From: JAYPWI01 sp038135065
Lineage (GTDB): Bacteria; Actinomycetota; Acidimicrobiia; Acidimicrobiales; Poriferisodalaceae
Length of the DNA: 64,000 bases
Direction: 5' to 3'
NCBI GenBank assembly: GCA_038135065.1
Contig: JAYPWI010000007.1
Location: 56,256 to 120,255 of the forward strand
Shown here: one piece after another, positions 18,100-26,560 of the stretch
Layout of the letters: the number at the start of each line of letters is the position of its first letter
How positions within the stretch are numbered: position 1 is the stretch's first letter
Made by a program: the position numbers and the translations under genes
Notes under the pieces: generated by a model
Database searches by the model: none
What the model saw: only the letters and a program-made list of their open reading frames with translations
Told to the model about the DNA's origin: nothing

Positions 18100-19722
18100 G
18101 TGCAGCTCGAGGCCGAGGTGGTGATCGCCGGCGGTGGGCCCGTCGGGCTGACCCTGGCCATGTGGCTGGCCGACGCTGGGGTGTCGGTCGTCGTTGTCGA
18201 ACAGCGGGCTCCTCGCGACGTGCCACCACCCAAGTGCAATCACCTCGCCGCTCGGTCGATGGAGATCTTCCGCCGGCTCGGGGTGGCCGCTGACCTGCGG
18301 GCGGCCGGTCTACCCGACGAGCACGATCACGACATCGCGTTCCGGACCACGATGGTTGGTGAGGACTTCGGCCGGATCCCCATCCCGGGGCGGGCGGGGC
18401 GACGGCGCGGTGACGGGGGCCCCGATACCTGGTGGCCGACGCCTGAACCGCCGCATCGGGTGAACCAGATCTACATGGAACCCATCCTGTTCGATCACGC
18501 CGTGCGGCGGGACCAGGTCCGGGTGGTGAACGAGGCGGTGGTCACCGGGGTGAGCCAGAACGAGGACGGGGTGCTGCTCGAGGCCCGCCGGCCCGATGGG
18601 GAGGAGTGCCAGGTATCGGGTTCCTACCTGGTCGGTTGCGACGGGGGACGGTCGACCGTGCGACGCTGTATCGGGATCGACATGGTCGGTGACCCCGTCG
18701 TCCAGCGGGTGCAGTCAACCCTCATCGAGGCTCCCGATCTGTCGAACCAGCTGCGCTCCCGCCCTGCGTGGGCCACCGTGGTGCTCAATCCTCGACGCAG
18801 CGGGACGGCGTATGCCATCGACGGGGAACACCGCTGGTTGGTCCACAACTACCTGCGTCCCGACGAGGCCGACTTCGATGCCGTGGACCGACATGGTGCG
18901 CTGTCCACCATCCTCGGGGGGGATGTCGGCTACCAGATCCTCTCTCGGGAGGATTGGTTCGGGCGGCGCCTCATCGCTGAGCGGTTCCGGGACAGGCGCA
19001 TCTTCCTGTGCGGTGACGCGGCCCATATCTGGGTGCCCTACGGGGGGTACGGGCTCAATGCAGGGGTGGCTGACGCCGAGAACCTGGGCTGGCTCCTCGC
19101 AGCCGTCTGTACCGGGTGGGGGTCCGAGGCCATGCTCGATGCCTACGAGGCGGAGCGTTTGCCCATCACCGACCAGGTGTCGCGCCACGCGATGGATCAC
19201 GCCGAGAAGATGATCCGCAACCGAGAAGCCATCCCCGCCGACCTCGAGGCCCCCGGGGCGTCGGGACAGGCGACCCGAGCTCGCTACGGGCGAGCCATGG
19301 AGGAACTGAACGTCGCCCAGTACTGCTGCGCCGGGTTGAACTTCGGGTATTACTACGACCGATCCCCCCTCATCGAAGCCGACGGCGTTGCACCGGCGTA
19401 CACCATGGCTGACTACACCCCTTCGACGGTGCCCGGATGCCGCACACCGCATCGGTGGCTGGCCGACGGCACCTCCCTGTATGACCATCTGGGGACGGGC
19501 TACCTGATGGTGGGATCCCCTGATGCCCTGGGGCGTGCCGATGTGGACGCCGTCGTCGGGGTCGCCGAGCGGCGGGGGATACCGCTGGACCGGATCGGTG
19601 TCCAGGACTGGGGAGACGAGCCCCTCCTGATCACCCGCGCCGATGGCCACACGGCCTGGCGCGGCGCCGTCGTTGAGCAACCGGAGGTCCTGCTCGACCG
19701 CCTCAGCGGTCGGGGGCGCTGA
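18100..19722 (+). CDS. FAD-dependent aromatic-type hydroxylase (class A monooxygenase)
   Basis: 540 aa. The N-terminal dinucleotide fold AGGGPVGL (about residues 10-17), the DG motif LVGCDGGRSTVRR (about 174-186) and the GD motif CGDAAHIWVPYGGYGLN (about 304-320) are the three signatures of p-hydroxybenzoate-hydroxylase-like flavoproteins such as PheA, TfdB or MhpA. These insert one oxygen atom from O2 using NAD(P)H. The C-terminal thioredoxin-like part is shorter than in phenol hydroxylase. GTG at 18100 starts the FAD fold and has GGAAGGGGA upstream; longer in-frame extensions only run antisense through the PhyH gene. Confidence 0.88.
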   Translation: MQLEAEVVIAGGGPVGLTLAMWLADAGVSVVVVEQRAPRDVPPPKCNHLAARSMEIFRRLGVAADLRAAGLPDEHDHDIAFRTTMVGEDFGRIPIPGRAGRRRGDGGPDTWWPTPEPPHRVNQIYMEPILFDHAVRRDQVRVVNEAVVTGVSQNEDGVLLEARRPDGEECQVSGSYLVGCDGGRSTVRRCIGIDMVGDPVVQRVQSTLIEAPDLSNQLRSRPAWATVVLNPRRSGTAYAIDGEHRWLVHNYLRPDEADFDAVDRHGALSTILGGDVGYQILSREDWFGRRLIAERFRDRRIFLCGDAAHIWVPYGGYGLNAGVADAENLGWLLAAVCTGWGSEAMLDAYEAERLPITDQVSRHAMDHAEKMIRNREAIPADLEAPGASGQATRARYGRAMEELNVAQYCCAGLNFGYYYDRSPLIEADGVAPAYTMADYTPSTVPGCRTPHRWLADGTSLYDHLGTGYLMVGSPDALGRADVDAVVGVAERRGIPLDRIGVQDWGDEPLLITRADGHTAWRGAVVEQPEVLLDRLSGRGR

Positions 19723-19728
19723 GCGCGA

Positions 19729-20499
19729 TCAGGCCTGGAGACCCTGCGCGTCCATCACCTTCACGCAGGTGCCGGTCACGAACTCCGAGGCGGGTGACAC
19801 CAGGAACAACAGGGCGCTGTCCATCTGGTCGGGGGTGCCAAGGCGGCCACGCGGGAACTGCTGGGTGATGTCGCCCATCCGTTCCAGCATCCCGTCCATC
19901 ATCTCGGACTCGAAGGCCCCCGGGGCGATGGCGTTGACGTTGACGTTGAACCGGGCGAACTCGAGGGCCAGCATTTCGGTCATCCGGACCACGGCTGCCT
20001 TGGTGATGGCGTACATCGAGGTGCCCATGCCGGCCCGGTAGGCGGCCATCGAGGAGATGTTCACGATGCGCCCGGGCAGGTCGTGGTCCTTGAGGCGGCG
20101 GGCAACCTCGCACGACAGGTGGAACAGGGACGAGAAGTTGGTGGCCAGCATCTCGTCGACGAAGGCGGGCGACATCTTCATGGCCAGCTGGGCGTCGGGC
20201 TTCCCGGCGTTGTTGACGAGGATCTGGATCGGACCCAGCGCTTCCTCGATGTGGGCAACCGCAGCGAAGATGGCCTCGGTGTCGGTCACGTCGAGGGGGA
20301 CGGGCAACACCTCACCCCCGTCCTCGCGGATCACCGCGGCCAACTCTTCGAGCCGCTCCACCCGCCGGCCGGCGATGGCCACCCTCGCCCCGCACGCGGC
20401 CAGTACCTGGGCGAACCGCCACCCCAGACCGGAGGTCGTGCCGGTGACGAGGGCGGTCTGGCCGGTCAGGTCGTGTGAGAGGTGTGGGGTGACGGGCAC
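19729..20499 (-). CDS. Short-chain dehydrogenase/reductase
   Basis: 256 aa classical SDR: TGTTSGLG cofactor motif (about 19-26), NNAG (about 97-100), Ser in NISSMAAY and YAITK catalytic pair (about 166-170). The C-terminal LVSPASEFVTGTCVKVMDAQG matches FabG/3-ketoacyl-type SDRs. GTG at 20499 was chosen because GAGGAG lies 6 bases upstream; upstream in-frame codons run antisense into the next gene. It follows the nitroreductase gene on the same strand after 67 bases and may be co-transcribed with it. Confidence 0.9.
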   Translation of the reverse strand: MPVTPHLSHDLTGQTALVTGTTSGLGWRFAQVLAACGARVAIAGRRVERLEELAAVIREDGGEVLPVPLDVTDTEAIFAAVAHIEEALGPIQILVNNAGKPDAQLAMKMSPAFVDEMLATNFSSLFHLSCEVARRLKDHDLPGRIVNISSMAAYRAGMGTSMYAITKAAVVRMTEMLALEFARFNVNVNAIAPGAFESEMMDGMLERMGDITQQFPRGRLGTPDQMDSALLFLVSPASEFVTGTCVKVMDAQGLQA

Positions 20500-20566
20500 G
20501 TTGGCTCCTCGTGGTCGGGTGCCACATTGTCTCGCACGGGCGGGGCCGTGTCCCGCGTGCCGTGAT

Positions 20567-21223
20567 TCAGCGGGTCCAGGCCGCTCCGAAGCTGTCGTCG
20601 AAGGCCAGAGCGGACGGGGGTTGACGGGTGATGGGGCCGTGGCCGGCTCCCATCGGGTAGCCGAGGGGCACCATGGCCAGGGTGGCCCATCTGTCAGGGA
20701 TGTCGAGCGCGGCTTTGACCTCGTCTTCCCGCAGACAGTGCAGGGTGGTGAGGGTGCACCCGAGGCCCTCGGTCCGGGCGGCCAGCATGGCGTTCTGCAC
20801 GGCGGTGTAGACCGACCCTCCACCCACCATCGAGATGCGATCCAGCTTGGCGTCGGTGATGGCCATGTTGCGGGGGTCGGCGACGAACATGAGGATCACG
20901 GGGGCGTCCTGGAGGTGGTCGGCCAGGTAGTTCCCGGCCAGCATGGTCCGTCGCCACATCGGTTGCTGGTCTTCGTCCATGGCCTCGATGCGGGTTTCGA
21001 ACCCTTTCAGGTAGGCGTACCACTCGGGTCGGTACACGTCGGCGAGCGCCTGTTTCCGTTCGGGGCTACGGACCACGATGACCCGCCAGGGCTGCACGTT
21101 GCCGCCGGTGGGGGCCCAGCAGGCTGCCTGGAGCACCCTGTCCAGCACGTCGTCGGGGATGGGATCCGGCCGAAGCCGGCGTACCGCCCTCAGGGTGCTC
21201 ATCATGTCGTAGATGTCGTTCAC
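20567..21223 (-). CDS. Nitroreductase-family FMN oxidoreductase
   Basis: 218 aa. The N-terminal RAVRRLRPDPI and APTGGNVQPWRVIVV segments (about 12-50) and the C-terminal GLGCTLTT...VPLGYP pattern define the NfsA/NfnB-like flavin family. These homodimeric FMN enzymes reduce nitro groups, enones or other acceptors with NAD(P)H; some act on steroid or quinone substrates. GTG at 21223 has AAGGAG 6 bases upstream. It follows the sulfatase direction: it lies 27 bases upstream-side of that gene's end, so sulfatase, nitroreductase and SDR may be read as one minus-strand unit. Confidence 0.9.
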   Translation of the reverse strand: MNDIYDMMSTLRAVRRLRPDPIPDDVLDRVLQAACWAPTGGNVQPWRVIVVRSPERKQALADVYRPEWYAYLKGFETRIEAMDEDQQPMWRRTMLAGNYLADHLQDAPVILMFVADPRNMAITDAKLDRISMVGGGSVYTAVQNAMLAARTEGLGCTLTTLHCLREDEVKAALDIPDRWATLAMVPLGYPMGAGHGPITRQPPSALAFDDSFGAAWTR

Positions 21224-21250
21224 AGACTGCTCCTTGGGTGGTTGGCTCGT

Positions 21251-23149
21251 TCAGGGTTCGACGATGGTGAACGGAGTCATCTCCGTCATCGCGCCGAACA
21301 GGGTGATTAGCAGCGCAGGGTCGCCGTCGATGGTGATCTCACCGGCCTCGACAGCGGCTCGCACAGCGCCCGGGATCCCCAGCGCTGCGGCCAGGGCCTG
21401 CCGGGTGAGGGTGAGGGTCACCTCGGCGGCAGGGTCGAGATGACCCGGGACGTGGTGAATGGTGCAGTTCTCGACCCCGACCACATGGTGTTCGTCGCCT
21501 GCCTCGAGATCGGTGAAGACCCAATTCACGGTGCCCGCCACGCCTTCGAGCTGTGCCCCATCGAGGCGAACGCCGATGGCGTCGAAGATCTGAGCCGGTG
21601 ACATGGCCGACAGCAACTGCCTGCCCTGACCCGAGCGGATCTCTCCCATGCCCTCGCGCAGCTCTTGAGCGCCGAGCAGGTAGGCGTTGCGCCAGGTGGC
21701 CGATTCGGACTGGTAGCCCAACTGTTCGAGGGCCGCAGCCTGGAGTTCCCGGGCTGCGGTGTTGGCCGGATCGGCGAACACCAAGTGGTTGACCAGTTCA
21801 GCCACCCAGCGGTAGTCGCCCTCGTCGAAGGCGGCTTGGGCGTGGGTCAGCAACTGGTCGGGTCCCCCGGCCACCTCCACGTAGCGGCGTCCGGCTTCGG
21901 TCGGGGGGTGGGGGTGGAGGTGGGCGGGGTTGCCGTCGTACCAGCCGAGGTACCGGGTGTAGACCGATTTCGCGTTGTGGGCCACGGTGCCGTAGTAGCC
22001 CTGGACGTGTGACTGCTCCGAGAAACAGGGGGGCAGTACCAGCAGGTCGGCGATTTCGTTGGGGGTATGGCCGGTGTTGGCCAGGCGCATCGTCTGGTCG
22101 TGGATCCACCGGTAGAGGTCGCGCTGTAGGCGCAGGAAGGCGGTGACGTCAGCGTTGCCTACCCGGGGCCAGTGATGGGTGGAGATCATCACCTCGGTGT
22201 CGGCACCCCACATGTGGAGGGCCTCCCCGATGTACTTCGACCAGGCCAATGCGTCGCGGGTCGGCGCTCCCCGGATCGGGTACACGTTGTGCAGGGTGTG
22301 GGTGCAGTTCTCGGCCATGCACAGCAACCCGAGGGTCGGGAAGAAGAAGTTCATCTCGGCCGGAGCTTCGGCATCGGGGGTGTTCTGGAAGACCACGTCG
22401 ATGCCGTCGACCTCGAGGCGGGTGCCGGTCCCGATCACCGTCTCGGTCGGGGCGAGGAGTCCTGAGGGGGCCGTCGGTGTGGCCTTGCCCAGCCCGCTGT
22501 CCACATGGCCCAGCTCGTCGAAGGGCAGGGAGCGACCGAACTGGTACATGGCCCGCCGGGCCATGGCGGGCCCGGCGATGACGTTCTCGTTGATCGCCTC
22601 GGCCATGAAACCGTCGGGGGCGATGATCCGCACCTCACCGGCCGCGACCTGCTCGGCATCGACGACCCCGTGGATCCCCCCGAAATGGTCGATGTGGGAG
22701 TGGGTGTAGATGACGGCCCGCACCGGTCGCTCGCCCAGGACCCGGTTGGCCAACTCCAGACAGGCGCGCGCTGTGGGGGCCGTGGTCAGGACGTCGATGA
22801 TCACCCAGCCCGTGGCCCCTTCGATGAACGTGATGTTGCTGAGGTCGTAACCGCGGGCCTGCCAGACCCCGGGCACCACCTCGAACAGGCCGTGGTGGGC
22901 GTTGAGGCCAGCCTGCCGCCACAGGCCGGGGTGGACCGTGTCGGGAGCCGGTCGGTCTCCCCGGGTGAAGTCGTGGAGGTTGACGTCCCACACCACCCGA
23001 CCGTCGTCGATGATGCGTCCACCGTCGATGGTGGCGATGAGTCCTCGGGTGGCCAGGGACGCATCGGTGGGGTCGTCGAAGGTGATGGCGGCTGCGGCGG
23101 CCCGGTTGGCGGCCACGGTGGCTTCGGTCGCCGGACGCCGTTCGGTCAT
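21251..23149 (-). CDS. SdsA-type alkyl sulfatase (metallo-beta-lactamase fold)
   Basis: 632 aa, close to the usual 650. The metal motif THSHIDHFGG (H150, H152, D154, H155), the glutamate of CMAENCTHTLHN and the histidine of ISTHHWPRVGN supply a complete dizinc site. A middle dimerisation domain and a C-terminal SCP2-like lipid-binding domain follow, as in SdsA1. The family hydrolyses primary or secondary alkyl sulfates to alcohol and sulfate. Homologues are often periplasmic, but no signal peptide is visible here. ATG at 23149 has -10 box TACGGT six bases upstream, which excludes the longer in-frame start. Confidence 0.9.
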   Translation of the reverse strand: MTERRPATEATVAANRAAAAAITFDDPTDASLATRGLIATIDGGRIIDDGRVVWDVNLHDFTRGDRPAPDTVHPGLWRQAGLNAHHGLFEVVPGVWQARGYDLSNITFIEGATGWVIIDVLTTAPTARACLELANRVLGERPVRAVIYTHSHIDHFGGIHGVVDAEQVAAGEVRIIAPDGFMAEAINENVIAGPAMARRAMYQFGRSLPFDELGHVDSGLGKATPTAPSGLLAPTETVIGTGTRLEVDGIDVVFQNTPDAEAPAEMNFFFPTLGLLCMAENCTHTLHNVYPIRGAPTRDALAWSKYIGEALHMWGADTEVMISTHHWPRVGNADVTAFLRLQRDLYRWIHDQTMRLANTGHTPNEIADLLVLPPCFSEQSHVQGYYGTVAHNAKSVYTRYLGWYDGNPAHLHPHPPTEAGRRYVEVAGGPDQLLTHAQAAFDEGDYRWVAELVNHLVFADPANTAARELQAAALEQLGYQSESATWRNAYLLGAQELREGMGEIRSGQGRQLLSAMSPAQIFDAIGVRLDGAQLEGVAGTVNWVFTDLEAGDEHHVVGVENCTIHHVPGHLDPAAEVTLTLTRQALAAALGIPGAVRAAVEAGEITIDGDPALLITLFGAMTEMTPFTIVEP

Positions 23150-23155
23150 CGGGCC

Positions 23156-23161
23156 ACCGTA
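23156..23161 (-). promoter_or_regulatory. -10 box TACGGT (minus strand)
   Basis: On the minus strand TACGGT ends 6 bases before the ATG at 23149. Confidence 0.5.
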
Positions 23162-23181
23162 GCGGCCGGGCAGACCTCGGA

Positions 23182-23187
23182 TAGTCT
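23182..23187 (+). promoter_or_regulatory. -10 box TAGTCT (plus strand)
   Basis: TAGTCT would start a transcript near 23194, giving a 27-base leader with a GGGGGAG stretch before the ATG at 23221. Confidence 0.4.
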
Positions 23188-23220
23188 GCAAGGCCCGGGC
23201 CTCAGAGGACGGGGGAGTCA

Positions 23221-24327
23221 ATGGGGGGAACACGTCGTCGCAAGGTGTTGGTCGTGGGGTCCAGTGGGTTGGTGGGGTTCGCTGCCCTGCAGCGGTTCGC
23301 TGCAGATCCCGACTTCGACGTCGTGGGGATGGCTCGCCGCAGGCCCGAAGGTCTCGACCCCCGGGTGGTCTTGTTGTCGGTCGACCTGCAGGCCGGAGCG
23401 CTTCCTCCCGCCGTGGTGGCGGAACTGTCCGACGTCACCCATGTGGTGTACGCCGCCCTGTACGAGGAGCCGGGCTTGATCGCTGGCTGGAGGAGTCAGG
23501 CCCAGATGCAGACGAACCTGGACATGCTGCAGACCGTGCTCGATGGGCTCGAGGGCGCAGCGAAGCTGGAGCACGTCACGATCCTGCAGGGCACCAAGGC
23601 GTACGGCGCTCATGTGGAACCCATGGCGGTGCCCGGGCGGGAACGGAACCCACGGCACCAACACGAGAACTTCTACTGGTTGCAGGAGGACGAGCTGCGG
23701 GCCCGGGCACAAGGGATGGGGTTCACCTGGACCGTGCTCCGCCCCGTCGTCATCTTCGGTGAGGCCATCGGGGGGAACATGAACCCCGTCCCCGCGCTGG
23801 GGACCTATGCCGCCGTGCTGCGGGCCCGAGGTGAGCCCCTGCACTGGCCGGGTGGGGTGGCGGGGATCACCGAGGCGGTTGACGCCGACCTGGTGGCCGA
23901 CGTGGCGCATTGGGCTGCGCTCACCCCCCACGCACACGATGAGATCTTCAACGTCACGAATGGCGACGTGTTCACGATGCACAACCTCTGGCCTGCGTTG
24001 GCTGATGCGTTGGGCATGGAAGTGGGGGAGCCCCGCCCCCTTCGTCTGGCCGATGCAATGCCGTCGGCCCAGACGACGTGGGCCGAGGTGCATCGGCGCT
24101 TCGGGTTGCGGTCGCCGGTCGATCTCGTCGAGTTCGTCGGGCAGTCGTTCGTGTACGCCGACATGCTCTGTGGGTTCGGGAACGATCGGTTGCGGCCACC
24201 CTCGTTGGTGTCGACCATCAAACTGCGCCAGGCCGGTTACGGGGCATGTATGGACACTGAGGACATGATCGGCAAATGGATCACCCATCACCAGGACACG
24301 GGCCTGTTGCCGCCGAGGCGCTGGTGA
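23221..24327 (+). CDS. PRISE-like NAD(P)H reductase (progesterone 5-beta-reductase/iridoid synthase family)
   Basis: 368 aa Rossmann SDR of the extended type: VGSSGLVG (about residues 12-19), a catalytic-lysine block LQGTKAYGAH (122-131) and ENFYWLQEDEL (149-159). This last block closely matches the NFYY..ED signature of PRISE enzymes, which reduce the C=C bond of enones such as progesterone or 8-oxogeranial. One of the two tyrosines is a tryptophan here. An enone reductase for a steroid-like or terpenoid substrate is the best guess. The stop overlaps the next start (GTGA), so it heads a coupled three-gene operon with a binding-protein-like and a Nudix gene. Confidence 0.8.
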   Translation: MGGTRRRKVLVVGSSGLVGFAALQRFAADPDFDVVGMARRRPEGLDPRVVLLSVDLQAGALPPAVVAELSDVTHVVYAALYEEPGLIAGWRSQAQMQTNLDMLQTVLDGLEGAAKLEHVTILQGTKAYGAHVEPMAVPGRERNPRHQHENFYWLQEDELRARAQGMGFTWTVLRPVVIFGEAIGGNMNPVPALGTYAAVLRARGEPLHWPGGVAGITEAVDADLVADVAHWAALTPHAHDEIFNVTNGDVFTMHNLWPALADALGMEVGEPRPLRLADAMPSAQTTWAEVHRRFGLRSPVDLVEFVGQSFVYADMLCGFGNDRLRPPSLVSTIKLRQAGYGACMDTEDMIGKWITHHQDTGLLPPRRW

Positions 24328-25100
24328 GCTCGGCCCCGGTGCGGTTCACCACCTGGCTGGTCCCCGGGATCGAGCTGTCGGTCTTCGAGTTGGCCGCCGG
24401 GGTGGTGGAGAACGCCCTCGGGCGGAATGTCGAGCTGTCGGTGGTCAGCTCGTGCTCGGGTCCGCAGAACGACGACAACCCCTTGGCCGATGGGCGGGCC
24501 GACCTGGGGTGGATGTGTGCGACCGCCTACGTCGGGCTCGACGGGGTGGAACTGGTCGGGGTGGCGTGGAATCCCGACGATCCAGATGCGGTCACTCGCC
24601 CCTGGTACTTCTCGGATCTGGTGACTGCCCCAGCGCTCGAACTCGACGGCCTGCGCGGGCTGCAGGGCCGGCGCGTCGCCTGCAACGACCCGCTCAGCCT
24701 CAGCGGGCATCTCGGGTTGCGGTGGGCCCTCGAGGACGAAGGGATGTCCCTCGACGGCGATGTGGACGTCGTGTTCACCGGCGGCCACCTGCAGTCCCTG
24801 GAGCAGTTCGACGAAGGCCAGGTCGATGCCGCCGTGATCGACTCGGTCACCCTGCGGGTCCATCGACCCGACCTGGCGCCGACCATCCGGCTGGGGCCGT
24901 GGCCGACCCAGCCCCTGGTCGCCGGTTCGGGGCTGACCGCCGCTGAGCGGCACACGGTGCGTGACGCCCTGGTCGCGGTGGAAGGTGACGACCGAGTGCT
25001 CCGTGCAGCCGGTCTCGCCGCCTTCGTGCCCGTCGAGGAGTCGGACTATCGAGTGGTTCGAGCCCGGGTGACGGCCGGAGGACTTCGAGGTCGGCCATGA
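24324..25100 (+). CDS. PhnD/SsuA-like ligand-binding protein without signal peptide
   Basis: 258 aa. The layout resembles a phosphonate/sulfonate-type periplasmic binding protein: an early beta-strand TTWLVPGIELSVFE, then the hinge segments GRADLGWMCATAYVGL (about 54-69) and LQGRRVACNDPLSLSG (about 111-126), then VDAAVIDS (about 170-177). No signal peptide or lipobox precedes it and no ABC permease or ATPase is nearby, so a cytosolic ligand-binding or enzyme role is possible. It is coupled at both ends: GTGA with the PRISE gene and ATGA with the Nudix gene. GTG at 24324 is preferred because of the overlap. Confidence 0.65.
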   Translation: MSSAPVRFTTWLVPGIELSVFELAAGVVENALGRNVELSVVSSCSGPQNDDNPLADGRADLGWMCATAYVGLDGVELVGVAWNPDDPDAVTRPWYFSDLVTAPALELDGLRGLQGRRVACNDPLSLSGHLGLRWALEDEGMSLDGDVDVVFTGGHLQSLEQFDEGQVDAAVIDSVTLRVHRPDLAPTIRLGPWPTQPLVAGSGLTAAERHTVRDALVAVEGDDRVLRAAGLAAFVPVEESDYRVVRARVTAGGLRGRP

Positions 25101-25696
25101 TCAACGGTCCTGATCATCTCGAAACCGTCCTCGACGAAGGGTTCGTGGCCCCCGGTCCCGGACCGTCGGCGGCCGTTGCCGCCGTGCTGCGAGCGGGCAG
25201 CGGGGGCACCGAGATGTTGTTCATCGAGCGAGCAGCCCGCACCGGGGATCCCTGGTCGGGCCAGATCGCCTTCCCCGGGGGACGGACCGACCCTGGCGAC
25301 CCGCACAGTCATGGCACAGCAGCGAGGGAGACGCTCGAGGAGATCGGGCTCGACCTCGCCCGGTTGCGGCATCTGGGGCGGCTGAGTGGGCAGGAAGGGG
25401 GTCCTCGAGGATCCCGACAACGGCTGGCGGTCACCCCTCATGTGTGCTGGTTGGAGGGCCCACCTCCCGAACTGACCCTCAACTACGAGGTGGCAGACGC
25501 CCTGTGGGTGCCCGTGGATCGGATCGCCGACCGTCGCCACCACATCGACTACGAGTACCCGCCGCTGGGGTCACAGCTGTGGCCCGGGATCCGTCTCGAC
25601 GAGCGGCGGGTCCTGTGGGGGCTGACCCTGCGGATGACCGAGGATCTCTTCACCCGGCTGGGCCGACCCCTCGGGCTGTACTCGCCAGGGCGCTGA
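25097..25696 (+). CDS. Nudix hydrolase (CoA pyrophosphatase-like)
   Basis: 199 aa. The Nudix box is intact: GGRTDPGD (61-68) then ARETLEEIGLDL (76-87) with R77, E78, E81 and E82. The preceding IAFPGGR and the following region resemble NUDT7/CoAse-type hydrolases that split coenzyme A or acyl-CoA into phosphopantetheine and 3',5'-ADP. The start overlaps the stop of the binding-protein-like gene (ATGA), completing a coupled operon. Control of acyl-CoA pools would suit this region; the assignment to CoA is moderate. Confidence 0.85.
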   Translation: MINGPDHLETVLDEGFVAPGPGPSAAVAAVLRAGSGGTEMLFIERAARTGDPWSGQIAFPGGRTDPGDPHSHGTAARETLEEIGLDLARLRHLGRLSGQEGGPRGSRQRLAVTPHVCWLEGPPPELTLNYEVADALWVPVDRIADRRHHIDYEYPPLGSQLWPGIRLDERRVLWGLTLRMTEDLFTRLGRPLGLYSPGR

Positions 25697-25723
25697 CCTC
25701 GGGCGGAGCGGTAGGCCGACCAC

Positions 25724-25729
25724 TACAGT
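25724..25729 (+). promoter_or_regulatory. -10 box TACAGT
   Basis: TACAGT ends 6 bases before the ATG at 25736. Confidence 0.5.
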
Positions 25730-25735
25730 CCGCCC

Positions 25736-26554
25736 ATGGCAGAACTGGAACTTCTCTCCTCGGGCTGGGGCCTCATCGAGGGCCCTCGGGTCGACCCCGA
25801 CGACAACCTCTACTTCTCCGACGTCCCCAACGGCGGTGTCTACCGGCGCACCCCGGCCGGTGAGATCGAGACGGTCATCCCCAAGCGTCGCGGGGTGGGT
25901 GGGATGGTGTTCCACGCGGACGGCGGCCTGATCGTGGGGGGCCGCAACGTGCAGCACGTGCGCGACGGCGACGTGAGGGTCGTCTTCGACCCTGGGCTGC
26001 CCGGATTCAACGACCTGCACACCGACGCCCTGGGCCGTGTGTACGTGGGGTCGCTCGGGGGGAGCCCCTTCGCCGATCAACCACCAGCTCCGGGGAGCCT
26101 GTACCGGCTCGAGCTGGACGGGTCGGCGAGCGAGCTGTACGGAGAGGTCCGGCTGACGAACGGCATCGGGTTCTCGCCCGACGGCACCCGGCTCTACCAC
26201 TCCGACTCGATCCCCGGCCGGATCTGGGTGTCCGATGTCGACGGCGACGAGGTGACGGGTCGGCGGGAGTTCGTGGCCCAGCGAGCGGTTCCCGATGGTC
26301 TGGCTGTCGATGTCGACGGCGGGGTGTGGGTCGCTCTCGCCGAGGGCGGTTGTGTGCAGCGTTACACGGCCGATGGGGAACCGGATCTGACGGTGGAGGT
26401 CCCCGACCACATGGTCACCAGCGTGTGCTTCGGTGGGGCCGACGGGCGTGATCTGTACATCGTGACCGGCGGTCACGACCCCGAGGTCGGCGGTTGTATC
26501 TATCGCACCCGCTCCGAGGTGGCCGGGGTGGCTACCCCGCTCGCCCGAATCTGA
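25736..26554 (+). CDS. SMP-30/gluconolactonase family protein (second copy)
   Basis: 272 aa beta-propeller. LIEGPRVD (Glu near 16), GFNDLHTDALG (Asn near 89), LTNGIGFSPDG (Asn near 143) and VPDGLAVD (Asp near 187) give the four-residue metal site. A lactonase or esterase activity is expected. It is not a close copy of the other SMP-30 protein at 14054-14962, so the two probably have different substrates. Its own -10 box suggests it is read separately from the PRISE operon 40 bases upstream. It ends 6 bases before the convergent transsulfuration gene. Confidence 0.87.
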   Translation: MAELELLSSGWGLIEGPRVDPDDNLYFSDVPNGGVYRRTPAGEIETVIPKRRGVGGMVFHADGGLIVGGRNVQHVRDGDVRVVFDPGLPGFNDLHTDALGRVYVGSLGGSPFADQPPAPGSLYRLELDGSASELYGEVRLTNGIGFSPDGTRLYHSDSIPGRIWVSDVDGDEVTGRREFVAQRAVPDGLAVDVDGGVWVALAEGGCVQRYTADGEPDLTVEVPDHMVTSVCFGGADGRDLYIVTGGHDPEVGGCIYRTRSEVAGVATPLARI

Positions 26555-26560
26555 GCGCCG

